A stretch of 64,000 nt of DNA from Gilvimarinus xylanilyticus (GCF_024195295.1 NZ_JAMFTH010000001.1:1853428-1917427), one strand, 5' to 3'; positions 44,332-54,482 are shown, numbered from the stretch's first letter. The notes: generated by a model from the sequence alone, not told the origin. Numbers and translations: made by a program.

Positions 44332-45096
44332 TTACGCGGGCACAGCGTCGTTGGCAATGGCGCAAATTTGCGCAAAGTGCTCGGGGTCCAAACTGGCGCC
44401 CCCTACCAGCAAACCATCCACGTGGGGTTTGGCCAACAGCTCGGCGGCGTTATCTTTTTTCACGCTGCCACCGTATAAGATTTGTACCGAATCGGCAGCC
44501 TCGGTACCTAAAATGGCGATTAACTCCTGGTGGATATACTCGTGTACCTCCTGCACCTGTTCGGCAGTCGCCGCCTTACCGGTACCAATCGCCCAAATTG
44601 GCTCGTAGGCAACACACAGGCGCTTACCACTTAGCTCTAATCCGGGCAGCGCTTGGTGCAGCTGACGGTAGAGAATATCGTGGGTTAGTCCCAACTCGTG
44701 CTGCTGATTATTTTCCCCCACACACAGAATAGGCATAACCCCGGCAGCCAGAGCGCGTTCAATTTTGGTGTGACAGGAAGCATCGTTTTCCAGAAACATC
44801 TGGCGGCGTTCGGAGTGGCCGATCAGGCAAAAGTCGGCCCCCACCTCTTTAAGCATTTGCGCCGAAGTTTCGCCGGTAAAAGCGCCCGAGGCGAATTTAC
44901 TGACATTCTGACTGCCCACCATGATTTTGGAGTTGCGCAAAAAGCTGACCATATCGCTGATATACACATAGGGTGGCGCAATACCAATTTCCGCCTTAAA
45001 GCTTTGATTTAAAAATGACGCCACCGAGGTACAGATTAGATCGGTGCCCCCATTTAACTTCCAGTTCGCTACCACGAGCGGAGCGCGTTTTTTCAT
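44332..45096 (-). CDS. tpiA: Triosephosphate isomerase
   Basis: A 254-aa TIM-barrel enzyme that interconverts dihydroxyacetone phosphate and glyceraldehyde-3-phosphate. Catalytic residues are all present: Lys in VVANWKLNGG, His in LIGHSERRQ, Glu in VAYEPIWAIGTGKAAT, and the phosphate-binding ILYGGSVKKDNA. A second isozyme elsewhere cannot be excluded. Upstream member of the tpiA-fbp unit. Confidence 0.96.
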   Translation of the reverse strand: MKKRAPLVVANWKLNGGTDLICTSVASFLNQSFKAEIGIAPPYVYISDMVSFLRNSKIMVGSQNVSKFASGAFTGETSAQMLKEVGADFCLIGHSERRQMFLENDASCHTKIERALAAGVMPILCVGENNQQHELGLTHDILYRQLHQALPGLELSGKRLCVAYEPIWAIGTGKAATAEQVQEVHEYIHQELIAILGTEAADSVQILYGGSVKKDNAAELLAKPHVDGLLVGGASLDPEHFAQICAIANDAVPA

Positions 45097-45388
45097 CGAG
45101 CAGGTTCCTCAGTTCTTTATTGTCAAACCACAAAACAAAATTGGGCTTACCAATTTATTCTATATTATTTTATTGGCCTATCCAAACCAATTTTAAATCT
45201 GTGCCGCATGATAGGGCAAAATTGGTCGACAATCAGGTACTTTTAGCCAGAAAAGCACCACTTTCTATTAAAAACAGGATTAATATTTCCGGTGCCAGTG
45301 ATTTTCGCGAGGGATTACAAAGCGTTCGCCCGTCAACACCCACGAAACCGATTACAGTATTTATCACACAATTTGGTCTTACCAATAG
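45097..45388. promoter_or_regulatory. AT-rich intergenic region upstream of tpiA
   Basis: Between the LytTR regulator stop and the tpiA start. It is AT-rich (for example TCTATATTATTTTATTGGCC near 45160) and must hold the tpiA promoter, but no clear operator or terminator can be defined by eye. Confidence 0.35.
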
Positions 45389-46084
45389 TCAAAGGGACCA
45401 CAGCCTTCGAAACTGAGCCGCCTGACGCTTAGAAATGGCTACCTCAAGGCCGTTACCCAAGGTCACCGCAAACCCACCGCTTACAGCGGGATCAATAGTC
45501 GTGATATAGGCCGTGTTGATTACCCAACTGCGGCTGGCACGAAAAAACTGATCCTCGGCCAAGCGTTCAGCAATGGCACTGATGGGCCGGTAGACACAGG
45601 GGCTCGCACTGGCCAGATGCACTTTGGTGTAATTCCCCATAGCCTCAAAGGCGAAGACTTCGGCCAGGCTAACAAAAAAACAGCGTTCGCCGTCTTTAAT
45701 GAAGATACGCTGATGGGTGGATAGTGGGCGTGCCTCGGGCGCATTTTGTACCTTACTTAACGCAGCGCGCAGCCGTTCTTGGCGCACGGGTTTGAGCAAG
45801 TAGTCCAGAGCGTTAACCTCAAACGAGCGCACGGCAAACTCATCAAAAGCCGTTACAAAAATAACCGCAGGAACGTTAGACACCTGCTGCAAAACATCAA
45901 AACCAGTACCGTCGGGTAAATCAATATCCAACAGCAAAAGGTCAACAGCTTCGCGCGCCAATAAATCCACAGCCTCGGCAACACTGGCCGCCTCTAAAAT
46001 CGTATGCGGGTCGGTTATATCAACTAATTGCTGCTTTAATTCCAGACGTGCCAAACGACTGTCATCCACAATCGCTATGCGCAT
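45389..46084 (-). CDS. LytTR-type response regulator
   Basis: A 231-aa regulator. The receiver domain (residues 1-115) contains Asp-acceptor LLLLDIDLPDGTGF and VIFVTAFDEFAVRSFEVNAL; the C-terminal LytTR DNA-binding domain includes EVFAFEAMGNYTKVHL and HQRIFIKDG, with RSWVINTAYI. It overlaps the kinase gene by 10 bp. Probable role: control of the adjacent serine hydrolase or cell-envelope genes (inference from operon). Confidence 0.92.
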   Translation of the reverse strand: MRIAIVDDSRLARLELKQQLVDITDPHTILEAASVAEAVDLLAREAVDLLLLDIDLPDGTGFDVLQQVSNVPAVIFVTAFDEFAVRSFEVNALDYLLKPVRQERLRAALSKVQNAPEARPLSTHQRIFIKDGERCFFVSLAEVFAFEAMGNYTKVHLASASPCVYRPISAIAERLAEDQFFRASRSWVINTAYITTIDPAVSGGFAVTLGNGLEVAISKRQAAQFRRLWSL

Positions 46085-47145
46085 TGAGACGGGTCCTGTT
46101 CAATGGGCAAGGATAATCTTACCTGAACGCTATCAGTGCCCTGCCCTCCTGTGCGTTGAAAATTTAACCAGGCTGATTTCGGTGGATACATAAGCGCTAA
46201 GCGTTTTTCAATATTGCGCAAACCGATCCCAGGCTCAGCATCGACATTATCGCTATTTTGCGAGGGACAGGGGTTTTGCAATTCAATCATTAATGTCGCG
46301 CCCTGTAATGCCACGTTCAAATAAACGGTTCCGCCCTTTTCCAGCTTACTGATGCCGTGCTTGATGGCGTTTTCTACACAAAGTTGCAGCAACATACGCG
46401 GAATTAATAAAGTGTTGGCCTCGGGGTCTACCTTCGCTTGGAATATCAGTCGCTCTTCAAAATGTAGCTGACACAGCGCGATGTATTCTTGTACCACATC
46501 CAACTCTTCGCCCAGACTGACCTTACTGTTGTTATCCCGCTGTAAATTATAGCGCAGCATGTCGGCCAATTGCGCCAAAGCCTCGCGGGCTTTGGCGGGG
46601 TCGTCCAAAATCATGGCACGGATATTATTGAGAACGTTAAATAAAAAGTGAGGGCTTAGCTGTTGGACCAGTACATCCATTTGGCTGGAGGCAAGCGCCT
46701 GGTTGCTGTCGCGAAGCTGACGAGCTTTCACAATGGTGAGGTAACAGGCGCTCCATAACAGCAAGGCGGTAATCATATTGATCGCGTTGCCCCAAAACAC
46801 CATTTTAAAAACCAAGGCCTCCTGCCCCGGTGCAACCGGATCGGTAATACCCGCCTTTGCCAGCGCGAGGACAAAAGCGACCAGGGCGAGGCCTGCCGCC
46901 ATACCCCCCAGCAGCGACTGCAATGCCAGATAGAGCATTTGCCAATAAATGGCACGCTCTTTCAACCAGCGCTTGAAGCCTGCGCGCATCAAATGTGAAA
47001 AGCCCGCCGCCGCGCCAATCAGAACTGCGCCGTACAAATACTCAAACGGAGTAAAAAAGGGCCTAAAAGAAATCGCGAAGGTGAGGCCAATGTATAAAGC
47101 AAGCCAACCAACCGCCTGATAAATCGGATAAAAAATACTGTTCAT
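46075..47145 (-). CDS. LytS/YehU-type membrane histidine kinase
   Basis: A 356-aa protein with four to five TM segments in residues 1-150, then a His_kinase domain: phospho-acceptor LVQQLSPHFLFNVLNNIRAM and ATPase segments LLQLCVENAIKHGISKLEKG (N box) and GIGLRNIEKRLALMYP (G box). It pairs with the LytTR regulator and lies directly after the serine hydrolase gene (4 bp gap), all apparently one operon. Confidence 0.9.
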   Translation of the reverse strand: MNSIFYPIYQAVGWLALYIGLTFAISFRPFFTPFEYLYGAVLIGAAAGFSHLMRAGFKRWLKERAIYWQMLYLALQSLLGGMAAGLALVAFVLALAKAGITDPVAPGQEALVFKMVFWGNAINMITALLLWSACYLTIVKARQLRDSNQALASSQMDVLVQQLSPHFLFNVLNNIRAMILDDPAKAREALAQLADMLRYNLQRDNNSKVSLGEELDVVQEYIALCQLHFEERLIFQAKVDPEANTLLIPRMLLQLCVENAIKHGISKLEKGGTVYLNVALQGATLMIELQNPCPSQNSDNVDAEPGIGLRNIEKRLALMYPPKSAWLNFQRTGGQGTDSVQVRLSLPIEQDPSQCA

Positions 47146-47148
47146 AAA

Positions 47149-48762
47149 TCAGTTAAACATAGGCTCAAGATTTTTTTGACTCAAGGCAATTGACTGATTG
47201 TTTAACAGCACCATTGCTCGCGAACCGTCCAGATAAAATCCGATGACACTGCTAAACCCCGCGGTCATCCCGCCGTGCCAGGCATAGTCGCGCCCTTTGG
47301 AGTCCTGCTCTATCATCCAGCCCAGCGGGTGCGGGCAACACTCACCGAGGGTCTGCGCGGGGTTGAGCATGGTGGCCAGCAGCGGACTATCATCGCAGGC
47401 AAGCTTGAGCATTGCCTGCAAGTATTTCACCATATCATCCAAATTAGAGATCACCGCGCCGGCACCTGCCAAAGCATCAAAATGCCAGGGCGCGACCGGT
47501 TCATCCATCACATTGTATCCCTGGGCTAACCTGGGCTTATCACGCTGTGCACTTAGGGCCACATAGGTGTTGCTCATACCCAGAGGAGCAAATACCCGGC
47601 CCTGGAGCAATTGTTCAAAACTGACTTTTTCTTCGCGGGCCAGAGCCTGACCTAAAACACCATAGCCAAAATTGGAATACAGATACCCTTCCCGATTAAG
47701 GCTGACGTTTTGCAAGGCACTTTGCAGCAGCTGATCATCATAAAGAGCATAGGGGTCGGTAAAAGATTCGGCACTGGAAAGCATATTTTCAGGAAGACGG
47801 GGCAAGCCACTGTGGTGGCTCGCCAAATCAACCAATGTTATTGGGTCTTTGACCTCTGGCCAGTAATCGCCAACTTGACTGGCGGGGGTGATCCGACCGT
47901 CACGTAACATTTGCGCGAGGGTATAGGCCACCATGGTTTTGGTGTTAGAGCCAATCTCGTACAGGGTATCGGCATTGTGATCGGCAAAAAACTCGGTGTC
48001 GACATGATCGCGGGTAATCACGGCCTGCGCGCCGCCGTGCTTACCCGCCTGTGGCTTTGGGATGGCGGACTGCGCCTCCTCGCCCGGCTTTTCTTTGCGT
48101 AAGTTAAGGGGCCGCTCCAAGCCCTGCACAAACGTGCCGCGGTAGGCACCGTCTTTAAAATCGCCCTTGTAGCTCGCGTGAATCATGGGCGATTCAAAGC
48201 TTACACGATTTTGATCAATATTCAGGTTGGTCAAAGGGATGGTGTAAGACTGCTGGGCTGGGCTGTCCAACGTGCCTACAAAGCCCTCGGGTAGCACGGC
48301 AACATTGAGCACCAGCGGCAAGCTGGCACTGCCGTCAATGACCAAATCTCCGGTATAGCGCCCCTCTAATGCCATTCTTTCACGATCACTCGCACCCAGC
48401 TTTTGTAAGCTAATAGGAACCGCTTTGCCTTGCTTAAAAGTGCCGTGCAACTGACCATTTTTTAGTTGACCGCGAAAGCTGGCATTGAGCTCTTTTTTAC
48501 TAAAGCTGACCTCGGTGCCCGCTAAACGATACTCGGTGGGCGCCATGTCGTAGCTACCCTGATTGGGACTGTCCAGAGTGATGTGACCATTATTGATATT
48601 GACCCCAAGCGCCAAATGCACGCCCTGAGGAAACTCCAGCAAGCCGCGCCAGCTACCGTTCAGCTCGGAGGCATAGTCATCGGTTTGCGCCTGAACACTG
48701 GCACATGCAAAAACGCCAAGGCCGATCAATATTAAACTCTTTTTAAGTAATGCGTTCATCAT
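47149..48762 (-). CDS. Exported class C beta-lactamase-like serine hydrolase
   Basis: A 537-aa protein with a signal peptide (MMNALLKKSLILIGLGVFACASVQAQ). Residues 30-220 form two repeated beta-rich lipocalin-like halves (GSWRGLLEFPQG..., GRYTGDLVIDGSA...). The C-terminal beta-lactamase/transpeptidase domain holds the SxxK (SNTK in EIGSNTKTMVAY), YSN (YLYSNFGYGVLG) and HGG (WHGGMTAGFSS). Likely a D-aminopeptidase or esterase acting on periplasmic substrates; true beta-lactamase activity is not implied. First gene of the two-component operon. Confidence 0.88.
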   Translation of the reverse strand: MMNALLKKSLILIGLGVFACASVQAQTDDYASELNGSWRGLLEFPQGVHLALGVNINNGHITLDSPNQGSYDMAPTEYRLAGTEVSFSKKELNASFRGQLKNGQLHGTFKQGKAVPISLQKLGASDRERMALEGRYTGDLVIDGSASLPLVLNVAVLPEGFVGTLDSPAQQSYTIPLTNLNIDQNRVSFESPMIHASYKGDFKDGAYRGTFVQGLERPLNLRKEKPGEEAQSAIPKPQAGKHGGAQAVITRDHVDTEFFADHNADTLYEIGSNTKTMVAYTLAQMLRDGRITPASQVGDYWPEVKDPITLVDLASHHSGLPRLPENMLSSAESFTDPYALYDDQLLQSALQNVSLNREGYLYSNFGYGVLGQALAREEKVSFEQLLQGRVFAPLGMSNTYVALSAQRDKPRLAQGYNVMDEPVAPWHFDALAGAGAVISNLDDMVKYLQAMLKLACDDSPLLATMLNPAQTLGECCPHPLGWMIEQDSKGRDYAWHGGMTAGFSSVIGFYLDGSRAMVLLNNQSIALSQKNLEPMFN

Positions 48763-48933
48763 CTATCTCCTTGATTTCATCCCGTTCAGAGTAACGTGTC
48801 TGGGCCTTATATTGAGCGACTCTATGTCCAGCGGGCGCTGCGCGTGTTGAACGGCTAGCGCACATGACGGGTTTCTGGTAAGGTTCGCCGCTTTTTTGAC
48901 CACCTCCAATTGCGGGTAGTGCGCCGATTCCCT

Positions 48934-49467
48934 ATGACCTTTCCGGAACTGAATATCGCCCAAGCGGTGGGCTTTGTCAGCTTTTTATTGGGCATTGCCT
49001 GTTTTTATCAGCGCGATGACCGCCACCTTAAACGGGTGATGGTGGCCATGAACCTCAATCACGCCCTGCACTTCGCGCTTTTGGGCGCGACCACAGCCGT
49101 TTTGAGCGCCCTGCTTTCGCTCGTTCGCACCTCTCTGGCGCTGCATACCAGCTCGCGTGTGGTCGCCTATGCTTTTATCGGCATCACCCTGGGCTGGGGG
49201 CTATACTTGGCCGACGCCTGGTACGACCTGTTCCCCATTATCGGCAGCTGTATTGGCACCTACACGGTGTTTTGCTTGCGCGGTATCGCCATGCGGTTTG
49301 GTTTTTTACTGGGCGCCTGCTGCTGGCTAACCAACAATATTATTGTGGGCTCGATTGGCTTAACGCTATTGGAGATGACTTTGATTGCGGTCAATCTTAA
49401 CACCATCCGGCGTCTGTACCGCGAACGAGCGCTCGCCCAAAAGCTGGAGCATGGGTGCAGTGACTGA
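48934..49467 (+). CDS. ygjV: YgjV-family inner-membrane protein
   Basis: A 177-aa protein from ATG 48934 (MTFPELNIAQAVGFVSFLL), with about five TM helices, and the family pattern FYQRDDRHLKRVMVAMNLNH, VIGITLGWG-type helices and TNNIIVGSIGLTLLE. Function unknown. It overlaps the next gene, which is in the same direction. Confidence 0.82.
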   Translation: MTFPELNIAQAVGFVSFLLGIACFYQRDDRHLKRVMVAMNLNHALHFALLGATTAVLSALLSLVRTSLALHTSSRVVAYAFIGITLGWGLYLADAWYDLFPIIGSCIGTYTVFCLRGIAMRFGFLLGACCWLTNNIIVGSIGLTLLEMTLIAVNLNTIRRLYRERALAQKLEHGCSD

Positions 49468-50017
49468 GTCCATGGCTACACCACTCTTACTGTTTGGTTT
49501 ACTGAGCTTGCCTTTGATCGGTTTGTGTTGGCGCCAACTGAGCAACCCCCGTTGCCACGGCTTTTATCGTTTTTTTGCCTTTGAGACTTTACTGGCATTG
49601 GCACTGCTTAACCTGCACCCCCAAAATATCCAACTGTTCACCCCCCTGGGTATTGCCGCCGGTTTTTGTATGAGCGGCTCACTGGCCATGGTTTTAGTGG
49701 GGTTAAAACAATTGCAACAAGGCGGACGCGACGAGCGCCAAAAGCCGGAAAACTTTGCTTTTGAGAACACCCGTATACTCGTGACCTGGGGCATCTACCG
49801 CTATATTCGCCACCCGATGTACTCATCGCTTTTACTGTTAGGCGTGGGAATATTCTTGCAGGGCGTCGGGCTCGTTTCCTCAGCTTTGCTGCTGGTGTTA
49901 GTGATTTTTGTGGGGTTGACCGTGCGGGTGGAAGAGGCCGAGAATCTCGCGTTCTTTGGTGACAGCTACCGCGATTACAAACGCCGCAGCAAAATATTGA
50001 TTCCGGGAGTGCTTTAG
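49460..50017 (+). CDS. ICMT/NnrU-like membrane methyltransferase-family protein
   Basis: A 185-aa membrane protein. GTG 49460 has GGAG 10 bp upstream; ATG 49472 is an alternative, and the frame overlaps ygjV. Signature of the isoprenylcysteine carboxyl methyltransferase-like family: RYIRHPMYSSLLLLGVG, then VEEAENLAFFGDSYRDYKRR near the C-terminus. Probably membrane phospholipid or small-molecule methylation; substrate unknown. Confidence 0.8.
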   Translation: MTESMATPLLLFGLLSLPLIGLCWRQLSNPRCHGFYRFFAFETLLALALLNLHPQNIQLFTPLGIAAGFCMSGSLAMVLVGLKQLQQGGRDERQKPENFAFENTRILVTWGIYRYIRHPMYSSLLLLGVGIFLQGVGLVSSALLLVLVIFVGLTVRVEEAENLAFFGDSYRDYKRRSKILIPGVL

Positions 50018-50050
50018 CAGGCCGTTTTTCTGGCAAGCATTAACTGCGCA

Positions 50051-51382
50051 TCACCCATTCGCGAGCTTGGGCGGGGCGGTAGCATCAGCCGATACCACCC
50101 GGTTACGGCCCGAGGCTTTTGCTTGGTAGAGCGCATCATCGGCCTGGCGGAACAGCTCATCCAAATTGTTATCGCTCAGGGTAGAGACACCAAAGCTCGC
50201 GGTAATATGCACCGCACCACCAACCAAGGTGTTCGCTAAGCGACCGCGAAGATTTTCGGCCACCGACTGCGCCTGCAGCAACTCGGTGTTAGGGCAAATC
50301 ACAATAAACTCTTCCCCGCCCCAACGGGCCACCAAATCCGTTTGTCGTACGCTATGGGTAAAGGTTTCGGCAACCACCTGTAGGACTTTGTCGCCCATAT
50401 CGTGGCCGTGTTTATCGTTGATGGTTTTAAAGTGGTCAATGTCCACCATAATCAACGACAAGGGAGTGCGCTTGGCCCGCCAGTCGTTCAAGCTGCGGTA
50501 AAGCACTTCGCGCACCCCCAGGCGATTTGCTACACCGGTTAGAGCGTCAGTTTTGGCCAACTCTTCAAATTTTCGATTTTTAACATTGAGTAGGCCGTTA
50601 ATCTTTTGTAGCTCAGACTGATAGCGAGCGTGTCGCTGCAATTGCAGATTAAGCGTCACCACGCGTATCAATAACACCAGTACAATGGCTGCACTCCAGA
50701 TAACCACCAAGGCTCGGTACAGTGTTGACTGCCGAACAATAGGACCACTCCAAGAAATACTCTCTAGCTCAAAGCGATGCTCGCCAGAGCGCACATCAGA
50801 ACCGGTTTGTATTTCAATAAACAACACATCATTAAAATCGGGGTGGGACAGCGCCATGGGGATGCTTTTAGAAGTGATCCACCAATCGGCCACCGAAAAA
50901 TCTTTGAGTCTGAAGGTATAAGCCCCTCTGTTGAGGCTGTCGACATCCAACTCAGCGCCATTGTATTTTGTCGTGGTTAAATCACCGACTACGTAGTAGT
51001 GAGGGTGGCGATTACGCAAGTACAAACGCACGCCGTTAGCGCTCCCCTCATAACGCAAGTTAAGTGTCATAGATTCGTAGATCGATAAATCCAATCCCTT
51101 GCCATCGGGTCCGACTAACGCAATTTGAAAACTGCAAAACGGGTCTTCAAATCCCGCGCGCAAACTGCACTCCCATGCATTGGCCTTTTCGAGCATAGTC
51201 GCGCGACTGTTGCCACCAATGACCGCATCGCTAAACACCGCGGTTTGAAACTCAGATAAAGGCAATTGATACTCACGAGTAATCCACTGCTTCGGCATCA
51301 TCAAAATCGCCACTGACAAAATCGCCAGTAACGCCAGCCCAAGGTCGGTCGGTGATAAATAGTCGCGCAGCTTAGATGCCAT
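50051..51382 (-). CDS. Membrane diguanylate cyclase with CBM-like periplasmic domain
   Basis: A 443-aa protein: TM1 (LGLALLAILSVAILMM), a periplasmic beta-rich domain (residues 40-215; IYESMTLNLRYEGSANGVRL, AYTFRLKDFSVADWWITS) that resembles carbohydrate- or sugar-binding beta-sandwiches, TM2 (ALVVIWSAAIVLVLLIRVV), a coiled coil, and a GGDEF domain with GGEEF active site (ARWGGEEFIVI) and RQTD I-site. c-di-GMP output in response to a periplasmic, perhaps glycan-derived, ligand is inferred. Confidence 0.88.
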   Translation of the reverse strand: MASKLRDYLSPTDLGLALLAILSVAILMMPKQWITREYQLPLSEFQTAVFSDAVIGGNSRATMLEKANAWECSLRAGFEDPFCSFQIALVGPDGKGLDLSIYESMTLNLRYEGSANGVRLYLRNRHPHYYVVGDLTTTKYNGAELDVDSLNRGAYTFRLKDFSVADWWITSKSIPMALSHPDFNDVLFIEIQTGSDVRSGEHRFELESISWSGPIVRQSTLYRALVVIWSAAIVLVLLIRVVTLNLQLQRHARYQSELQKINGLLNVKNRKFEELAKTDALTGVANRLGVREVLYRSLNDWRAKRTPLSLIMVDIDHFKTINDKHGHDMGDKVLQVVAETFTHSVRQTDLVARWGGEEFIVICPNTELLQAQSVAENLRGRLANTLVGGAVHITASFGVSTLSDNNLDELFRQADDALYQAKASGRNRVVSADATAPPKLANG

Positions 51383-51546
51383 TCAGCGGAAGCCTTTGGT
51401 GAATACCCTTTGTTGATTTGAGCTTAGCTTAAACAACTCGCATTATAATGGATAATGCGCCACCCTCTTTATACGTTTTAACTATAAGTTTCATGTGTGG
51501 GGTTTACTTGGTTATAAAGCGCCCCGACCCACAGGGCGCTTGAGTA

Positions 51547-52707
51547 TTAATCCCTAAGCTCGGTAAGGGTTTTCTTAAAGAAAGCGCCCTGCTCGGAGGG
51601 GGTAAAATCCCAGTCGTTGATTAGGGTGGGTGACCAATCGGGGTCAAACACCCAGGCGGTCCAGCCGATGTCCCGCGCCTCCATAAACTCCACCACGCGG
51701 GGGCCGTAGGTACCCTCGTTATGAATAACCGGCACATGGGCGCCATAGCCGTCTTCTTTTACCCAACCCAGCTCGGTGGCAAGCACCGGGTAGCTATCGG
51801 CGACAAAACCCCACTGCTGCTGCCAGGCATCAAAGTAGTCTTGCTTGGTATCCTGCGCGGGCTTGGCCTTTTGCGGATAGGGATGAATGGCATAGGCAAT
51901 GCCCTCGCGGCGCACGGGCTGGTCGGGAATAAAGCTTAGATCGTAGGCCCAGTTAAAACCGCTGACCAGGGGGATAATGTTTTGATCGTAGACGTGTACC
52001 AAATCAATCAGCTCTTCATGAATGGCACGCAACCCTTCCCAGCTGGCTTTACCCAGGGACTCGGCGCCATTGCCAATAAAATCGTGGGTGGGCTCGTTAT
52101 ACAGCTCATACACGGCCATGGTGGGCACCCCGCGATAGCGCAAGGCCACCTGCTGCCAGAATTTGCGGGTTTCATCCATGGTGGTTTCGTACATAGGGTG
52201 CTGGTATAGATTGGCCTGGATATTACCAATCAGGTGCCAGTCGAGAATAATGTACAGCTCGTGCTGGTTGGCCCAGCGCACGGCTTCATCCAGGCGGGCA
52301 AAGTACCAGTCTTGCCCTTGCCGCCGCCACGCCATGGGGTGAATGGGAATGCGCACGGCATTGGCACCCCAGTCGGCCACTTCGGCAAATAGGCGCTCGG
52401 ACCACTGGTCGTCGTAGTCCAGTTTGGCCGGGTCGGCAATATTCACGCCGCGCAGATTTACAGTGTCACCCGCCGGGTTGACGATTTTATTGCCCTGCAC
52501 ACTTAGCAAGGCCTGCGGTTTACTCAGGCTATCGGCATCAAACGCCGTGGGATAGGGGATATTCCAAAACTCGGCCTCGGATACCTGGGCATCGGTAAAG
52601 CCGTGGTTTTGATCCAGGCTTTTATCACTGGGGTTAGAGGTCTGGCTGGCGCAGGCCACCAGCAAGCAGGAGCATATCCCTGCAAGGGTCATCTTAGATA
52701 GTGTCAT
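51547..52707 (-). CDS. Glycoside hydrolase family 5 lipoprotein (endoglucanase-like)
   Basis: A 386-aa lipoprotein from ATG 52707 (MTLSKMTLAGICSCLLVAC, lipobox LVAC); upstream in-frame codons are non-coding in character. The GH5 TIM barrel shows VNLRGVNIADPAKLDY, VRIPIHPMAWR, YIILDWHLIGN, the acid/base Glu in YELYNEPTHD and the nucleophile Glu in LATELGWVKEDG. It probably cleaves beta-1,4-glucan or related chains at the cell surface. No CBM. Confidence 0.88.
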   Translation of the reverse strand: MTLSKMTLAGICSCLLVACASQTSNPSDKSLDQNHGFTDAQVSEAEFWNIPYPTAFDADSLSKPQALLSVQGNKIVNPAGDTVNLRGVNIADPAKLDYDDQWSERLFAEVADWGANAVRIPIHPMAWRRQGQDWYFARLDEAVRWANQHELYIILDWHLIGNIQANLYQHPMYETTMDETRKFWQQVALRYRGVPTMAVYELYNEPTHDFIGNGAESLGKASWEGLRAIHEELIDLVHVYDQNIIPLVSGFNWAYDLSFIPDQPVRREGIAYAIHPYPQKAKPAQDTKQDYFDAWQQQWGFVADSYPVLATELGWVKEDGYGAHVPVIHNEGTYGPRVVEFMEARDIGWTAWVFDPDWSPTLINDWDFTPSEQGAFFKKTLTELRD

Positions 52708-52917
52708 GGTCTCGTCCGTTTTTTTATTGTCTGTGTGTGACGGCAATGGGCGTGCCGCCGCCAGATCGAATATAGGTAAGATTCCCCTGGGCCGCAAGCG
52801 GGACTTGCTTCGAGCGATAGAGTCGCCCCCAGCGCCCCGCATCCTACAACCTGGCAATCATAGTTGCCGGGGTAATAGGGCGCGGGCACTAACTGGGCGA
52901 GAAATATGGTCGTTTGC

Positions 52918-53847
52918 TTATTGTACCGAGGTGCTGTCGCTGATTTGTTCTGCCTCGGCGGTTACCTGAATAGCGGCTAAATTTTCTGCGGTATCCTGCT
53001 CGTAGCGTTTGGCCGCCGCGGCTATGCGGCTGACTGTACCATCGGTAATCCAGCGCTTAGCCCGCCCGGCATCGCCCAACGGGGTGCGCTTGCCAAAGGA
53101 ATTTAGGAACACCATCGCCGTTGGCTCGCCCTCGATTTCGGTCACCATCACCAGACAGCGGCCGGCGTCGGACAGATAACCGGTTTTGCTCAGTTGCACA
53201 TCCCAGCGACTGCTGCGCACCAGAGGGTTGGTGTTAGCGTAGTAAAGCGAATAGCCGGGTCGGGTGAACCAGACGTCCTTTTTAGCGCTGGTGGAAGCCT
53301 CGCGAATGCGGGGATATTGATAGGCCGCCTGCAGCATTTTCAGCAGATCATCGGCGCTGGAAACATTGTCGCTGGATAAACCGCTGGAGTCGACAAACCG
53401 GGTATCGGTCATCCCCAGCTCGCGGGCCTTGGCGTTCATGGCGGCAATAAAGGCATCGTAACCGTCGGGGTGATGCCGGGCCAGTAAATAAGCCGCGTAG
53501 TTTTCGGATGACATTAAAGCGATATCCAATAAATCGCCCCGCCGGGCCGCCGACCCCGGACGTATGCGCGAATAGGCGTTGGCGGCAGCGGGAAAGTGGC
53601 GATCTTCGACACTGACCCGCTCATCGAGCGACGCCTTAGAATCCAAAACGACCATCGCGGTCATCACTTTAGTGACCGAGGCAATGGGCATGACCCAATC
53701 GGCCCGCTTACTGTAGGCGACAGAGTCGCCCGACAGGGGCGCCACCTTGGCACTCACCGAGGCCAATTCAAGCTCCGAGGCCCAGCCCCCCAGCGACACA
53801 CCCAATAAAAACACGGCAGTAACAATTTTGACGATTCGGTTGCTCAT
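52918..53847 (-). CDS. pbpG: D-alanyl-D-alanine endopeptidase PbpG (PBP7)
   Basis: A 309-aa periplasmic peptidase of class S11. Signal peptide (MSNRIVKIVTAVFLLGVSLGGWAS), SxxK at residues 57-60 (ASVTKVMTA), SSENYAAYLLARHHP (SxN) and SKTGY (KTG). It cleaves peptidoglycan cross-links between D-Ala and meso-DAP. Single-gene unit. Confidence 0.92.
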   Translation of the reverse strand: MSNRIVKIVTAVFLLGVSLGGWASELELASVSAKVAPLSGDSVAYSKRADWVMPIASVTKVMTAMVVLDSKASLDERVSVEDRHFPAAANAYSRIRPGSAARRGDLLDIALMSSENYAAYLLARHHPDGYDAFIAAMNAKARELGMTDTRFVDSSGLSSDNVSSADDLLKMLQAAYQYPRIREASTSAKKDVWFTRPGYSLYYANTNPLVRSSRWDVQLSKTGYLSDAGRCLVMVTEIEGEPTAMVFLNSFGKRTPLGDAGRAKRWITDGTVSRIAAAAKRYEQDTAENLAAIQVTAEAEQISDSTSVQ

Positions 53848-54035
53848 AATGCTTACAGTGACTCAGCTCATAAAAGCGACAGGTTAACATGATTAATCCG
53901 CCAATTCCGGCTCTGACGCACACCCCGCGCTTGCCCAACCCGGACCCAGCCCGCAAAATAGTCGCGCGGGCAACGGCTGCTCCTACCGGGACACCACAAC
54001 TTAACGCCCCACCCCTCACTTAATGGAGTATGAGT

Positions 54036-54482
54036 ATGAATAAATTATTAATCGCCGCCCTGACCCTGTTTTTTGCCGTATCGGCACACGGGTTTGATTT
54101 AAACGACGTCGATAAAGCCCTGGGCTCGAATTCCGAGTCGGCCATGCCCAGCGGGCTTGTAAACAACCTGACCGAATCTTTAGGGGTTAGCTCGGATCAG
54201 GCCGCGGGCGGTACTTCGGCCCTGTTGGCTCTGGCGGCGAATCAGTTGTCGGGCGAGAATGCCGCGGCGCTGGGCGATATTCTTCCCACCGGCGGCAGCG
54301 GCGGCTTAAGCTCGCAGCTGATCGGCCAGATCACCAGTATGGATAGCGTAAAGTCGGTGTTTAATACTCTGGGCATGGACCCGACCATGGTGAATCAGTT
54401 TGCACCGATTGTGCTGGATTATGTGGGCAATAATGGCGGTAAAGAACTGCTGGGCTCGCTGAGCTCTCTGTGGGGCCAATAG
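54036..54482 (+). CDS. DUF2780 exported protein
   Basis: A 148-aa product; ATG 54036 (GGAG 9 bp upstream) is favoured over ATG 54030. Signal peptide MNKLLIAALTLFFAVSAHG, then a Ser/Gly/Ala-rich helical domain (LTESLGVSSDQAAGGTSALL, DSVKSVFNTLGMDPTMVNQF) typical of DUF2780/VcgC-like proteins. Function unknown. A CGGGGC/GCCCCG hairpin (54489-54510) follows, between this and the convergent OmpA gene. Confidence 0.82.
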   Translation: MNKLLIAALTLFFAVSAHGFDLNDVDKALGSNSESAMPSGLVNNLTESLGVSSDQAAGGTSALLALAANQLSGENAAALGDILPTGGSGGLSSQLIGQITSMDSVKSVFNTLGMDPTMVNQFAPIVLDYVGNNGGKELLGSLSSLWGQ